Positions 1-11,971 of a stretch of 64,000 nucleotides of DNA are shown piece after piece (the stretch's first letter is position 1; each line of letters starts with the position of its first letter). The DNA lies in the NCBI GenBank assembly GCA_037501455.1, contig CM074856.1:45537001-45601000 (forward strand), written 5' to 3'. The stretch is from Lantana camara (Eukaryota; Streptophyta; Magnoliopsida; Lamiales; Verbenaceae). The notes below the pieces were generated by a model, which did not search any database, had not been told where the DNA came from, and worked only from the letters and a program-made list of their open reading frames with translations. The position numbers were made by a program, and so were the translations under genes.

Positions 1-220
1 ATGACTCGTGAGATATTTTCTAATCTGGAACTTTCTATTTCTATATACAGAAACTTTCTTTCCCATTTAGGAATCTTCTCACACGAGACACCTCAGTGTA
101 CTTACTTAGAATAAGTAAGCACCCCCATGTATCACGCACGTATCAACAATACACTTTGCACCCCATGAAACAATGTGGTCCTTCTTAAGGGCGTGATCAC
201 ACGAGAAAGACTCGAACTAG
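1..220 (-). mobile_element. Copia-B 3' LTR, outer part
   Basis: This stretch matches the LTR of the nested copia family: compare 1614-1815 inside Copia-A and 32045-32190 at the far end of Copia-B. It continues off the left edge of the window. The LTR is interrupted after position 220 by Copia-A and resumes after the second ACTAG at 8353-8357. Removing Copia-A and one ACTAG joins the two pieces at the expected place in the LTR. Confidence 0.85.
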
Positions 221-2129
221 TGTTGGAAAACACGAATCAGAAAGCAGCGGAAATTTAAAATTTTTTCCAACAAAAGGATCTAGGACTCGCAATCGTGTAA
301 CCAAATTCGTAGGGATTAGAAACTTACTTTCTTAATTATCTTTCTTGAAGCATTTCAAGCCACCCAAGAACGCTCTTCTCGCGGCTTGATCCCCTCTCCT
401 TGGTTAAGCTCGAATCTTCAAACTTCTAACTTGAAGCTCTCTAGAGATAATCCACCAACTTGACTACCATCTAACTAGTAAGGATGCTAGTTCTCTAGTT
501 AGTGTTTAGGCTTAACCTAGGGTTTCGTTTATCTTGGAGAAAGGATGGTGTTCAACACATGAACCAAAAGAATTGCCAATTAGCTTCAAGAAGAGCTCGA
601 GCTCCCCTATTTATATTGAGGGAGTGGCCGAAAATCCCTAGTCCTTATGGGCTAAGGATTTTGGTCCCTCTCTCCTATTACTTGATCATCAGTAATTTTG
701 ACTTTGACTTTGAATTCAAATTCAAATCAACTTTCAAGAGAGCTAAAATATCCAAACTATTTTTGGATAATTTTATACTTTATTTATTTAAAATAAATAA
801 CTTATTTTTATCTAATTAATTAATTCGTAATTAATTAACTAGATTATTTTTGTCCAAAATAAGACTTTCTTTTTAATTCAAAATTAAACCAAAGTCTATT
901 AAATAATTAACAAATTAATTATTTAATATATAATTAAATAATCACGTGTGGCACACGTGTCCAGTCACGTGACCCACACGTGTGGAACCCTCTAGGCCCG
1001 ATTAACTCGTTTAATCATTTTAAAGCCTTAACTCATATAACCAAGTTGTTGTGTGTGACCCTCTAAGTTCTCAATTCAATTAGCAGTGACCCTAATTAAT
1101 TAATTCACTAATTAATTAATCATTCCACAGATTAAACGACCATAGTCTAGCAACAGGTGTTTAACCCCTAGCTGAATTGGAATGTTCGGATTCGACAGAA
1201 CCTTTAAGTCATTGATTAATGTGAGATACAATCCTCCTACTTACTATCTCTCAACCAAGATCTAGGGTAAGGGAATAATCAGAACCCTAATAATCCGGTC
1301 TTAAAGCTAAGTGCCTTTCATATCCATTTGATCTCAATCCAAGAAACCCTTTTCTTGATGTCTTGATCTACTGCCTTGGCCAAGGACTCCATATGGCATA
1401 TGAATGACTTCCATAACAAGAGATCGCCTTGCAAATGCAAGTGTAGGTCCTTTCTTGACTCTCATTCACTTTCATGAATCACTTATGCAGCCCCAGCATA
1501 AGCCTTGAAACAGTTGTCTAAGGCGACACCCTTTAAAGCTTATACCTAAGACTACAGAGTTAACTCATAAAGTGACATGGAACCTCAAGTCTAAGGATCA
1601 ATTAATCACATCAATGACTCGTGAGATATTTCCTAATCTGGAAGTTTCTATTTCCTGAAATAGAAACTTCCTTTCCCATTTAGGAATGTTCTCACACGGG
1701 GCATCTCAGTGAACTTACTTATTAAAGTAAGCACCCTCATGTATCACGCACGTATCAACTATACACTTTGCACCTCCATGAAACAAGGTGGTCTTCTTAA
1801 GGACGTGATCCCACAAGCAAGCCTTAGAGGAGTCAGGTTGACACTCCTACTGTCGGTAGGACTCATCGGCTTGGAGCATTTTACTAATCATGACTTATGT
1901 GATATAGGGCTCGTTTCATGAACCATTTCACCTAAATGGTAAAGTCCTAAAGTCATCAGGATTAGGGGAGTTCTCATACATGCACAGATAAAGTAAGTGC
2001 ATACCAAACAAGAGCATATAAAAAAGTGTTGCCTCAATTCGTTATTTCATTCAAAGATTGTCTGTGATTACAATAAGGAAAAGCACAAAGCAGATATACA
2101 ATCGGCTTTCTAGGGCACTATTCCTAACA
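221..2129 (-). repeat. Copia-A 3' LTR, 1909 bp
   Basis: Begins TGTTGG and ends CCTAACA on the plus strand, so it has the TG...CA ends of an LTR. On the minus strand it starts directly after the polypurine tract. A TATA-like box (TATAAATA, plus positions 608-615 read on the minus strand) marks a likely promoter. Upstream of it, at about 942-985, is a cluster of CACGTG-type palindromes that the related LTRs also carry. At 1.9 kb it is long for a copia LTR. Confidence 0.9.
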
Positions 2130-2144
2130 ATCTCCCACTTGCCC
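2130..2144 (-). other. Polypurine tract of Copia-A
   Basis: Read on the minus strand this is GGGCAAGTGGGAGAT, directly before the LTR start TGTTAGG. This is the expected primer site for plus-strand DNA synthesis. The same sequence precedes the LTRs of Copia-B (8621-8633) and Copia-C (13192-13206). Confidence 0.85.
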
Positions 2145-2145
2145 G

Positions 2146-3666
2146 TCAATGCCATTCTAAAGCTACTCTAAGTCCCATCTTCTGAAGATGTCCTTGGAAA
2201 GCTTCTCGACTAAGGGGTTTAGTAAGTGGATCAGCCACGTTCTCTGCTGATGTGACCCTCTCAATTTGAACATCTCCTCTTTTGATAATATCACGGATTA
2301 GGTGATACTTCCTTATAATGTGCTTGGTCCGTTGGTGAGATCTTGGTTCTCTTGCTTGAGCAACCACCCCAGTATTGTCACAAAACACAGTAATGGGGTC
2401 TTTCATGCTAGGAACAACATTCAACTCTTGAATGAAGTTTCTAATCCAAACACCTTCCTTAGCTGCATCATTTGCAGCTAAGTATTCGGCCTCAGTGGTC
2501 GAATCTGCAGTGGTAGTTTGCTTGGAACTCTTCCAACTCACTGCTCTGCCGTTTAGACAGAAAATGTATCCTGACATTGACTTAAAATCATCTAAGTCAA
2601 ATGCAAAGCTTGTAACGCAGTATCCTTCGATAGTAAGATCTTTCTGACCTCCGTAAACCAAGAATAAATCTTTAGTACTTTTCATGTATTTAAAAATATT
2701 CTTCACGACAGCCCAGTGACCATCTCCAGGGTCAGATTGGAAACGACTTGTTACACTAATTGCATAAGCCACATCCGGTCGAGTACATAACATTGCATAC
2801 TTTATGCTACCTATTGCTGATGCATAAGGTGTATGAGTAATTCTTTCCTTCTCAAGGTTAGTCTTAGGACACATCTTTTTTGAAAGACATGTTCCTACAC
2901 TCATAGGAAGGTTCTTAACCTTTGCTGACTCCATATTGAATCTCTTCAATACTTCGTCAATGTACATCGACTGTGATAGTCCTATTAACCTTCTAGATCT
3001 ATCTCGATAGATTTTAATTCCAAGGATATAGGACGCATCACCAAGATCTTTCATCTCGAATTGGTTCGATAACCATAACTTAGTCACTTTCATGCCATCC
3101 TTCGAATTCCCAATAAGAAGGATGTCATCAACATAAAGTACTAAGAATTGCACTGAGGTCTCAAATTCCTTTCTATACACACATGATTCATTCGAAATTT
3201 GAATGAAGCCAAACGCTTTGACCGATTCATCAAATCGAATGTTCCAATTCCTAGAAGCCTGTTTTAATCCCTAGATTGATCTTTGGAGTTTGCAAACCTT
3301 TTGCTCACTCCCACTGAATGTGAAACCTATGGGTTGCTCCATATAAATGTCTTTATCAATGTCACCATTGAGAAAGGCAGTTTTCACATCCATTTGCCAT
3401 ATCTCATAGTCATAATATGCAGCAATGGCAAGCATGATCCGAATAGACTTTTGCATTGCAACTGGTGAAAAGGTTTCATCAAAGTCCACAGCGGGTCTTT
3501 GAGTGAATCCTTTTGCAACCAGTCTTGCTTTGTAGGCTGCAATGCTTCCATCAACTCCAAGCTTTCTCTTAAACATCCATTTGCAACCTATGGGTTTGAC
3601 CCCATCAGGAAAATCTACCAAGGTCCAAACTTGGTTAGAGTTCATGGAATCCATTTTGGATTTCAT
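2146..3666 (-). pseudogene. Copia-A reverse transcriptase and RNase H
   Basis: The C-terminal part of the copia polyprotein. The upper segment (3666-3271) holds the N-terminal RT region; a TAG replaces a Tyr codon at about 3271, and the same frame then runs open for 344 codons to a stop at 2146. The RT catalytic motif YVDD is present at about 3117-3128. The RNase H region follows, with SKQTT...EAEYLAA and VADPLTK. The first catalytic aspartate of RNase H appears lost: Copia-B has GYCDAS where this copy has GYCVTS. Upstream of 3666 the frame shifts relative to the integrase. The polyprotein normally copies the RNA genome into DNA inside virus-like particles. Confidence 0.9.
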
Positions 3667-3790
3667 GGCTTCTATCCACTATTCAGAGTCAGAATCTGAA
3701 AGTGCCTCCTCATATGTTAAAGGATCATTATCCTTTTAAAAGATTTCATGGAAGAATCCATACCATCTCTCCGGCTGTCTAGGAGTGCGT

Positions 3791-4825
3791 TCAGGTTCGC
3801 CTTAGAGGAGGATTTACGTATGTATCGAAATTCGTGATTGGTTGTAGTTGATCAGAAGGGGACGTTTCTTCAGTGGGTGGCGTGGGGTCACTTTGTACTT
3901 CCTCTAATTCTATGATCTTGCCTTTCTTTTCTCCAAGGAACGGTTCCTCCAGAAAAGTGGCATTTCTAGAAACAAACACCTTTTGCTCAGATTGATCATA
4001 GAAGTAGTATCCTATGGATTCCTTAGGATAACCTACAAAGTAGCATAAGTTAGAACGAGATTCTAACTTATCTCCCACTGTCCTCTTCACGTAAGTAGGA
4101 CAACCCCAAATTCTTAAGTAAGAATAACTAGGGATTTTACCATGCCACATTTCATAGGGCGTTTTAGGGACTGACTTAGAGGGAACTAGATTCAAAATCT
4201 TTGCTGCACTTTCTAGGGCATAACCCCAGAAAGAAGGTGGTAAGTCAGTGAAACTCATCATGGAACGAACCATATCAAGTAGGGTTCCATTCCTTTTCTC
4301 AGAAACTCCATTAAGCTGAGGAGTTCCCGGAGGAGTCCACTGAGAGATGATCTCATTATCTTTGAGATGATTAAGGAATTCTTCACTAAGATATTCGCCT
4401 CCTCGATCAGATCGAAGTGCTTTGATCTTGTGACCAGTTTGGTTCTCAACCTCCTTTTGAAATTATAAGAATTTCTCAAAAGCTTCAGATTTATACTTCA
4501 TTAAGTGTACATAACCATACCGACTAAAGTCATCAGTAAAGGTTATAAAATACTGATGATTGTTTCTTGTGCTTACACTAAGCAGTCCACAAACATCAGT
4601 ATGGATCAAATCCAAAACCTTAATGGCACGTTCCACAGTTCCTTTAAAAGGGACTTTGGACATTTTTCCTTTGAGATAGGATTCGCAAGAAGTTAACTCC
4701 TTAAGATCATTTTCAGAGAATGATCCTAAAGTGTTTATCTTGCTAATTCTGTTCTTGGAAATGTGTCCTAATCTAGCGTGCCATAAGGGAGCTGAAACTT
4801 TATCATCTCTCTTACGTTTAGTTTC
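3791..4825 (-). pseudogene. Copia-A integrase
   Basis: Covers the GAG-pre-integrase zinc region (about 4663-4800) and the catalytic core. The core segments include HTDVCGLL and FTDDFSRYG (first and neighbouring Asp), SDRGGEYLSEEF (second Asp) and LNGVSEKRN (Glu). The frame is constant from 4825 to 3791 but carries a stop at about 4463 and another where it meets the preceding protease region (about 4826). It ends at a TGA at 3791, after which the reading frame changes into RT. Integrase inserts the DNA copy into the chromosome. Confidence 0.88.
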
Positions 4826-6067
4826 TCATTGTATATTCATAATATTGATATTCTGAGTTAGATAAAGTCCATTACTTAGAGTACCGATGTGAACGAAAGA
4901 GTTGTTCCGTTTGATAAAGTATTTACCATTCTTAATATAAGTTTCATAACCTTCACAATCAAAAATTGGAACTGAAATTTTATTACGAATAATGCTCGGT
5001 ACATAAAGGACTTTATTTAAGACTAACTCAAAACTACCTAAATCTAATCTAATTGTGCCTAAAGCTCGAGCTTCAACATTTGAGCCATCGCCGATCTTCA
5101 AGACACATTCTCCTTCTTTGAGTTGTTGGACTTCACTTAGCATCTGTACATCATTACAGATATGATTTCCACAACCGGTATCAAGTACCCAAGAACTAGA
5201 ATTAATAGAAAGATTTACTTCAACGAGAAAGATACCTTTCTTTAGAGTAGCCTTGTACTCTGGGCAGTTTCTCCTCTAATGTCCCGCTTTGCCACAATGG
5301 AAGCAAACATCCTCTTTCTGATCACGCTTCTTCTTTTCGGTCTTCCCCTTCGAAACGCCACCAGTGGGCCTAAGGGGTTTCTTCTTCTTCTTTTGGGCTT
5401 TCTTGCCCTTACCTTTAAAAGGCCCAGAAGAGGAAGATGGAGCATTCACCACCAAAACCTTATTGTCCTTCTTGATCGTGCTTTCAGCAGTCACAAGCTG
5501 ACTAATCAGCTCAGCTCCAGTAGCACCAGCATGATTCATATTGAAGTTAAGAACAAATGGGTTGAATGATGGTGGGAGCGAAGCTAGCAATAAATCCACT
5601 GAAAGCTCATCTTTTAGTGGCATGTCCATGGAAGCAAGTTTCTCAGTAAGGGCGAGAAACTTGAGTCCATACTCATGGACACTTGAACCTTCCCTCATTC
5701 TTAAGTAGAACAATTCCTTTGACGTGTTATACCTTGTAACACGTTCATGAGGGCGGTAAAGTTGCTCTAAGTGGTTGTAAATCTCACAAGCGAATTCCAT
5801 GGCCTCATGTTGCCTTTGCAAGTCCGGAGACATGTTAGCCAACATAAGGCAACGGTCTTGGAGATTATCATCCTTCCACTTCTGAATCGCTTCCCGCTCG
5901 GCCCGAGTGGGAGCCTCCCCTTCGGGACTAGGCTCCCCTTCGAAGAGAACATAAGTTCTCTTCTCAGAATCTAAAATGATTTTTGGATTCCTCAGTCAAT
6001 CAGAATAGTTGGGACCAGTCAACTTGTTTGACTCGAGGATCGATACAAGAGGGTTTTTGGTTGCCAT
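4826..6067 (-). pseudogene. Copia-A gag and protease
   Basis: The polyprotein start is the ATG at 6065-6067, the same place as in Copia-B (28451-28453). The N-terminal gag region resembles the UBN2-type gag of copia elements. A TGA replaces a Trp codon near 5997, and a frame change lies before 5845. The nucleic-acid-binding knuckle (C-X2-C-X4-H-X4-C) is at about 5255-5295, with its central Trp turned into TAG at 5276-5278. The protease active site DTG is visible in WVLDTGCG at about 5170-5195. Lys-rich tracts lie before the knuckle. Confidence 0.88.
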
Positions 6068-7866
6068 TTCAAAATACGTAGAGAATCACAGAATCTACAA
6101 CCTAAATGGTAAAACAGAGAACTAGTGAGCATTCTGAATTATAACGATATACAAAAGATAAGGTCTTTAATCTAATGTAGCTCCTAGTGTTTTTCAAAAA
6201 TCTAGAAATCCCAAAGATCTAAGAGGAACACGTTTCCCAATGGGTACTAAGATCCTAGGCATTTTACCTCGAACCCATGACTCGCGGACATTCTAAGTAA
6301 GAACCCCAGGTAGGTACAACTTACCAATTCTAACACCTTTAGAACTCTTAGTAATTGTTTTTGCATCACCTATCTTTCAATATGGACCCATGACTCGTGC
6401 GACATCCATATTTACTTAGGCGTTAAGCTAGACCCATCAATCATAAGATCATGATCAAAACTTAGTTCGAACGACTCATGACACGCGGACATCGCCCTTG
6501 CCAAAATTAACCACGAAATATTGACCATTTAAAATGATCAATTAGGTAACTAAGAACTAATAAGCTCCACTAGATATCCCACAACTCGCGGACAATAACT
6601 AGTTTCACTTACTAAACTTAAAACCTATTGATGGAATGCTAGGGATTTAATTCAAAATTTGCATCTCGAATTAAATACCTATTTGTTCGAAATTAGCTTA
6701 ATATTTAATGGGAATTTTCGAATCAAGCGGAGAGTTGTCCGGTTCAACCTTACCAACATATATGTTATCCAATTTTATTAATCTTGATTAATGCAAGTAC
6801 ACTTAAATGCATTTCAAACAAGCACATAAACAGATAACATGTCCTAGCATAATACTAACATGTAATGATCATGGGTTCTACCTATCTTATGCGTGATATG
6901 TGGGAGCCACTCCATAATCACTAGTTCTAACATACATGCCACATAAACAGTTTAAATCACATAAGGGAAAGCGGTAACAAAATACGAGCCCTATCTCTAT
7001 TACATTTTTACAATTGAGATTCCCCTCCCTAACATTTTGAGGGGTCTTCACTTATGGCCTCCTTGTTACTTGAATGTGGTCCATCTTACTCCATGGGTGC
7101 ATTGTCTCCAAAATGAAAAATAAAACCTCACCACCTATCTCTACTCTCAAATTACAATAAAAGGAAAAAGACATCAAGTAATAAGGCTCAATCTTCATAT
7201 TGGTCTTAGACAATTACACGGGGCATACCCCGGCGTCAAAAACAGTAATATGGAAAGCCAAATAATAAATCACATAACAGTACGCGCATAAATGAGGCTC
7301 CAACCTCAATTGAAAAACGCAACTATAGGGCTCCAACCCCAATTTAAACCATCCATGTGCATAAATTAAAACCATACATAAGTCTAAACCCATGATCACC
7401 TAACATGCTTTTACGAGAATTTAAATTTAGCCAATAAATTAAAATTCCCGTTTCAAGTCCTAATGACTTAAAACACGACTTGATGCGAGTCTTATTTATA
7501 AAAGTTTTCAATAAACCCCAAACTACCAAAACAAATAAAATTCCAATTAATTTTTGAAAATTAATAATTTTATTAAAGATGTATTTTTCCCAAAATATAA
7601 ACCGTTTCTATTTCTCAAAAAATCTCAATTTTAAGTTTTATTCAAAAATTAAAATAAATATTCAAAAATAAAATTTTAAAATTAAGAATAAAAATTGGGA
7701 CTGGATTGCACGAACTACGAAAAAGGATCATGAAAAACGGGGCCCTTGCACGAGAAGGGCTGCATGTCGCAGGCGTGCACGCGCTGGGAGTGCACACCGT
7801 GCGCTCCTGCGTGCGGCCCTTCTCGGCAAGGATGGCGGGCGGCCTGGGCGAGCTGTGTCGGGGCAC
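6068..7866 (-). other. Copia-A 5' leader, non-coding
   Basis: About 1.8 kb between the gag start and the remnant 5' LTR. It aligns by eye with the Copia-B leader (28454-30643). It contains four spaced copies of a CGACTCGCGGACAT-like motif (near 6271, 6385, 6471 and 6578) and a GC-rich end (7735-7866) in otherwise AT-rich DNA. The short ORFs inside it are not conserved between the two copies and I do not consider them genes. The primer binding site expected at its end is missing. Confidence 0.7.
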
Positions 7867-8352
7867 CTCAGTGAACTAGAAATAGAAACTTCCTTTCCCA
7901 TTTAGGAATGTTCTCACACGGGGCACCTCAGTGAACTTACTTATTAAAGTAAGCACCCTCATGTATCATGCACGTATCAACTATACACTTTGCATCTCAA
8001 TGAAACAAGGTGGTCCTTCTTAAGGGCGTGATCCCACAAGCAAGCCTTAGAGGAGTCAGGTTGACACTCCCACTGTCGGTAGGACTCATCGGCTTGTAGC
8101 ATTTTACTAATCATGACTTATGTGATATAGGGCTCATTTCATGAACCATTTCACCTAAATGGTAGAGTCCTAAAGTCATCAGGATTAGGGGAGTTCTCAT
8201 ACATGCACAGATAATGTAAACGCAAACCAAACAAGAGCATATAAAGAAGTGTTGCCTCAATTCATTATTTCATTCAAAGATTGTCTGTGAATACAATAAG
8301 GAAAAGCACAAAGCGGATATACAATCGGCTTTCTAGGGCACTATTCCTAACA
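7867..8352 (-). repeat. Copia-A 5' LTR, truncated
   Basis: About 470 bp matching the terminal part of the 3' LTR (about 1655-2129), ending in CCTAACA at 8352. The first 1.4 kb of the LTR and the primer site are gone. The junction with the leader (about 7860-7880) carries an extra copy of a 19-bp LTR segment that recurs at 7918-7936. ACTAG follows at 8353-8357. Confidence 0.85.
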
Positions 8353-8620
8353 ACTAGACAGGTTGACACTCCCACTGTCTGTAGGACTCATCGGCTTAGA
8401 GTGATTTCTAATGAACCATTTCGACTAAATGGTTGAATCCTATAAGTCATATTGATTAGGAGAGTTCTTATACATGCTCAGTTAAAGTAAACATACAATC
8501 AAACAAGAGCATATAAAGAAGTGTTACCTTAATTCGTATTATTCAAAGATTGTCTGTGATTTACAAAAGAAAGTACTAAAGCAGACTATTACATCGGCTT
8601 TCAGGGCACTATTCCTAACA
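8353..8620 (-). repeat. Copia-B 3' LTR, inner part
   Basis: Continues the LTR interrupted after position 220. It starts with the second ACTAG duplication and ends CCTAACA at 8620, followed by the polypurine tract at 8621-8633. Confidence 0.88.
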
Positions 8621-9250
8621 ATCTCCCACTTGCCCGTCAAAGCCATTCAGAAGCTAATCTAAGTCCCATCTTCGCAAGATGACCTTCAAAAGCTTCTCGA
8701 CTAAGGGGTTTAGTAAGCGGGTCTGCCACGTTCTCTACTGATGCGACCCTCTCTATTTGCACATCACCTCGTTTGATGATATCACGGATTAGGTGATACT
8801 TCCTCATAATGTGCTTGGTCCCTTGGTGAGATCTTGGTTCTCTTGCTTGAGCAACCAACCTAGTGTTGTCATAAAACACAGTAATGGGGTCTTTCATGCT
8901 AGGAACGACATTCGATTCTTGAATGAAGTTTGTAATCCAAACACCTTCCTTAGCAGCATCATTTGTAGCTAAGTATTCGGCATCAGTGGTCGAATCTGAA
9001 GCGATCGTTTGCTTGGAACTTTTCCAACTCACTGCTCTGCCATTAAGGTAGAAAAAGTATCCTAACATTAGTTTAAAATCATTTACGTCAGATGCAAAGC
9101 TTGCATCGCAGTATCCTCTGACTACTAGATCTTTTTGTCCTCCGTATGCCAAGAATAAGTCATTAGTGCTTCGCAAGTACTTTAGGATATTCTTCACGGC
9201 AGTCCAATGACCTTCTCCAGGGTCTGATTGGAATCGGCTTGTTACACTAA
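8621..9250 (-). pseudogene. Copia-B RNase H (C-terminal end of pol)
   Basis: An open frame from the Harbinger insertion down to a stop at 8637. It holds the RNase H residues GYCDAS (Asp), TTDAEYLA (Glu) and FYDNT (Asp), then VADPLTK and the polyprotein end, followed by the polypurine tract. The matching upstream part of the gene lies at 25138 and beyond. The PIF/Harbinger-like element separates the two between codons for a Leu and a Ser; the flanking TAA duplication (9248-9250) is part of the original coding sequence. Confidence 0.88.
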
Positions 9251-9925
9251 CGGCTTGATTGGTATGATGGAATGGGGTGGGAATGGAATCAGCAATCCTA
9301 CATCCATTCCTAAACCCTTAATTGGTACAAAATGTGATTGGGAATACTCATTACTGAGGTAATGTCCATTCCTACAAACATGGGTTTATCCATTCCTTAG
9401 GTACCCCATGGTATTAGTCATTCACAATCTTCAAAATTTATTTACTTTTTATATAATTACCACATATTTATTAAATGTATATTATATTATTATTTTTTAT
9501 TATTATAAATTTTATTCTGATTGAAAATTTAATAAATCGCATTTAATATATGTAAAAATAAAAATAAATATACTATATATATTATATATTTAAAAATACA
9601 TGTTAAATATATTATTTTGTTTACTTGTAAATTCATAGATATGCATAATAGATTAAAATATTCATTAAATACAAAATTCGGTACTTATATTAAATTTAAT
9701 TTTAAATATCATACATTATATTAAGAGCAAATTACATTTTTGGTCCCATAGGATTGGGCGATTTGCAATTTTGGTCTCATTCTTTTAGAATTTGACAATT
9801 TTGGTCCCGTAGGTTTCAATTTGTGACAATTTTTTAGTCCCAACCGTCAATTTTTGGACGAAAACCGTTAAATGCATTTGTGGGGCGAAAGTCAAATAAA
9901 ATCTTTGACAAAAAAAAAACAAAAG

Positions 9926-10014
9926 GGTGGCCTAGCCCAGATGGTCGCGAGGCTCCTTCTTCCTACATGAGGTCTTGAGTTTGAAACCCAGGCAATACAA
10001 TTTTTTTTTGTTCA
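9926..10014 (+). repeat. tRNA-derived SINE-like sequence in the Harbinger element
   Basis: A box A-like TAGCCCAGATGG and a box B-like AGTTTGAAACC, about 40 bp apart, followed by a short T tract. These are the internal pol III promoter parts of tRNA-derived SINEs. I see no convincing target duplication, and the sequence cannot fold as a normal tRNA, so this is a modest call. Confidence 0.45.
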
Positions 10015-10154
10015 AATAATTATTATATTAAAATATAAATAAATTTTAATAATAATATTTAATAAAATCATATAATAAAATATAATAAAATCATATAATC
10101 TATGTATAAATATGAAAATATTAATACCTTTATTATATTTATATGTATATATAA

Positions 10155-10157
10155 ATA

Positions 10158-10215
<58 letters not shown>

Positions 10216-10216
10216 G
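10155..10216. repeat. (CT)n(CA)n(TA)n microsatellite
   Basis: A compound dinucleotide repeat: about 14 CT units, then about 12 CA units, then TA. The ORF spanning it is only the translation of this repeat. Confidence 0.95.
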
Positions 10217-10473
10217 TTTGATTTGTGCATAAATTAATGACATATATATAACACATTCGTCATAAAATAGTTACAATATATTACATATGAACACATAATA
10301 TTGCTCAAAATAAAAAAAATTAAAAATTATATTAATATATATAGTATTTTAATCATGTATTTAATCATCATTATTAATAATATTATTATTTATATTTATA
10401 TTTGTGAATAATATGATCGAAATAAATCTAAAATACTTATTTCATTCCTAACTTTATTATTGAACGTACCAAT

Positions 10474-11284
10474 TGATGGGTTCAGAAATGTGAGGGTCCG
10501 AATCCGATCACTTTACGATTTGTATTTGTGGAGGAAACCGCCGGAGATTCGCCGGAAATGAGAAAGTGGGTTCTACCTGTTGGGACAAGCACAATAAAGG
10601 TCAGAAGGCCAAGCTGGGGGAACTGGGGGTGATACCCAGTTTGGCTCTCCGACGCTCAAGTCAGCTCAAGGTCTGAAGAAATGCAAGTTCAGTCACAGTT
10701 TCAGTGATGAAGAATGCTTACCAGTGTAGAAGATGACTTTAGCTATTTATAGTTGAGGGTCAAGGGCCCTTTGGTCATTTGCCTCAAGTGGTCCTGGCCG
10801 AATGTTGCCCTAACACGTGGCACCATGAGAGAGAAACCTAGGAGGAATCTTCTGCAAAAGCGGCCAAAAGTTGGTGCTGGCAACAGTGGCAGGTGCGCGG
10901 GCATGTACGTTGTGTCAGAGAGCCATTTGGGTGGTTGGTAACGAGGGCTTAAGAGCGCGCTCGTGACAACCTGGAGTATTGGAAGCCAAGATATCCGCTG
11001 GGGGGAATGAAGGCTCCAGTTCAAGTGACGAGCCAAAGGGGAGGCCACTCTGAGGGAGTGTGACGCTCGAAGAGGGCTCCCTTGGCACGTGGGCGTGCCA
11101 ATCATTTAGTATGTAGGACGCTCGTGAGAGTGACAGCGCTCGTTGGGCTTAACTCCTGAAGAAGGATTGCGCTTGTTGGGCTTAGCGCTCGTGCATTGGT
11201 GGGTGCAACCTTGGGGAGACAGATGTCATCATCTCGGTGATGCCACGTGTCCTAACGTGGGACGATCGTATTTTGACCCCATCA
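10474..11284 (-). repeat. Tat gypsy LTR, left copy, 811 bp
   Basis: Starts TGATGGG and ends CCCATCA, an inverted-repeat LTR end. CCAAT flanks both sides (10469-10473 and 11285-11289). It differs from the right LTR (24218-25028) at about six positions by eye. Unexpectedly it is followed on its right by Harbinger and copia sequence, as a solo LTR would be, and not by the 3' internal end of the gypsy element. Confidence 0.9.
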
Positions 11285-11390
11285 CCAATCATAGGAATGC
11301 TATAATAAAGTCTTTCTATTCCATTATCCATTCTATTCGAAAATTCATTCCTTTCCTACCTCATTCCATTCATGCATACCAATCATGCCG

Positions 11391-11971
11391 TAAGTGCATA
11401 TGCCACATCCGGTCGAGTACACAGCATTGCATACACTATGCTACCTATTGCTGAGGCATAAGGCACATGAGTCATTCTTTCCTTCTCAAGGTTCGTCTCA
11501 GGACACATCTTCTTCGAAAGAGATGTTCCTACACTCATGGGAAGAACTTTGTTCTTCGCATTCTCCACACTGAACCGTTTCAGTACTTTATCTATGTACA
11601 TCGATTGTGATAGTCCTATCAATCTCTTACATCTATCCCTATAGATCTTAATACCGAGAATGTAAGATGCATCACCAAGATCTTTCATCTCCAATTGGTT
11701 CGATAACCATGACTTGGTAACTTTCATGTCATCCTTCGAATTCTCAATTAGAAGGATGTCATCAACATAAAGCACCAAGAATTGCACGGAAGTCTCTAAT
11801 TCCTTTCTATAAACGCAGGACTCATTCGAATTTTGAACGAAGCCAAACGCTTTAACCACTTCATCAAAACGAATGTTCCAATTCCTAGAAGCCTGTTTCA
11901 ATCCATAGATTGATCTTTGGAGTTTGCAAACCTTTTGTTCACTCCCACTGAATGTGAAACCTATGGGTTGA
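11391..11971 (-). pseudogene. Second copy of Copia-B RT segment
   Basis: A duplicate of 25135-25716, with about two base differences by eye. It encodes the RT palm including YVDD and stops abruptly in the codons for the QPIGF region, where the sequence switches to the opposite-strand Copia-C. The Harbinger TAA duplication is at 11391-11393. Confidence 0.85.

Larger units (their letters stand above)
221..8352 (-). mobile_element. Copia-A, Ty1/copia LTR retrotransposon, degenerate
   Basis: A copia element lying on the minus strand. Read from right to left it has a truncated 5' LTR, a non-coding leader, gag with a zinc knuckle, protease, integrase, reverse transcriptase and RNase H, a polypurine tract and a complete 3' LTR. 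The element is flanked by the 5-bp direct repeat ACTAG (216-220 and 8353-8357), the target duplication made by its integrase. It landed inside an LTR of another member of its own family (Copia-B). The primer binding site and about 1.4 kb of the 5' LTR are missing, and every gene carries stops or frameshifts, so it cannot move on its own. Confidence 0.92.
9251..11390. mobile_element. PIF/Harbinger-like non-autonomous element
   Basis: The left end CGGCTTGATTGGTATG (from 9251) and the right end CATACCAATCATGCCG (to 11390) are near-perfect terminal inverted repeats. TAA flanks both sides (9248-9250 and 11391-11393). A 3-bp TAA/TTA duplication and ends of this kind are typical of PIF/Harbinger and Tourist-like elements. 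Without the gypsy LTR at 10474-11284 and one CCAAT it is about 1.3 kb long. The inside is very AT-rich, with no transposase that I can see. A second copy of the right end is at 25034-25134. Confidence 0.82.

Noticed and set aside
10068..10256. ORF over the CT/CA microsatellite
   Set aside because: Translation of a simple repeat.
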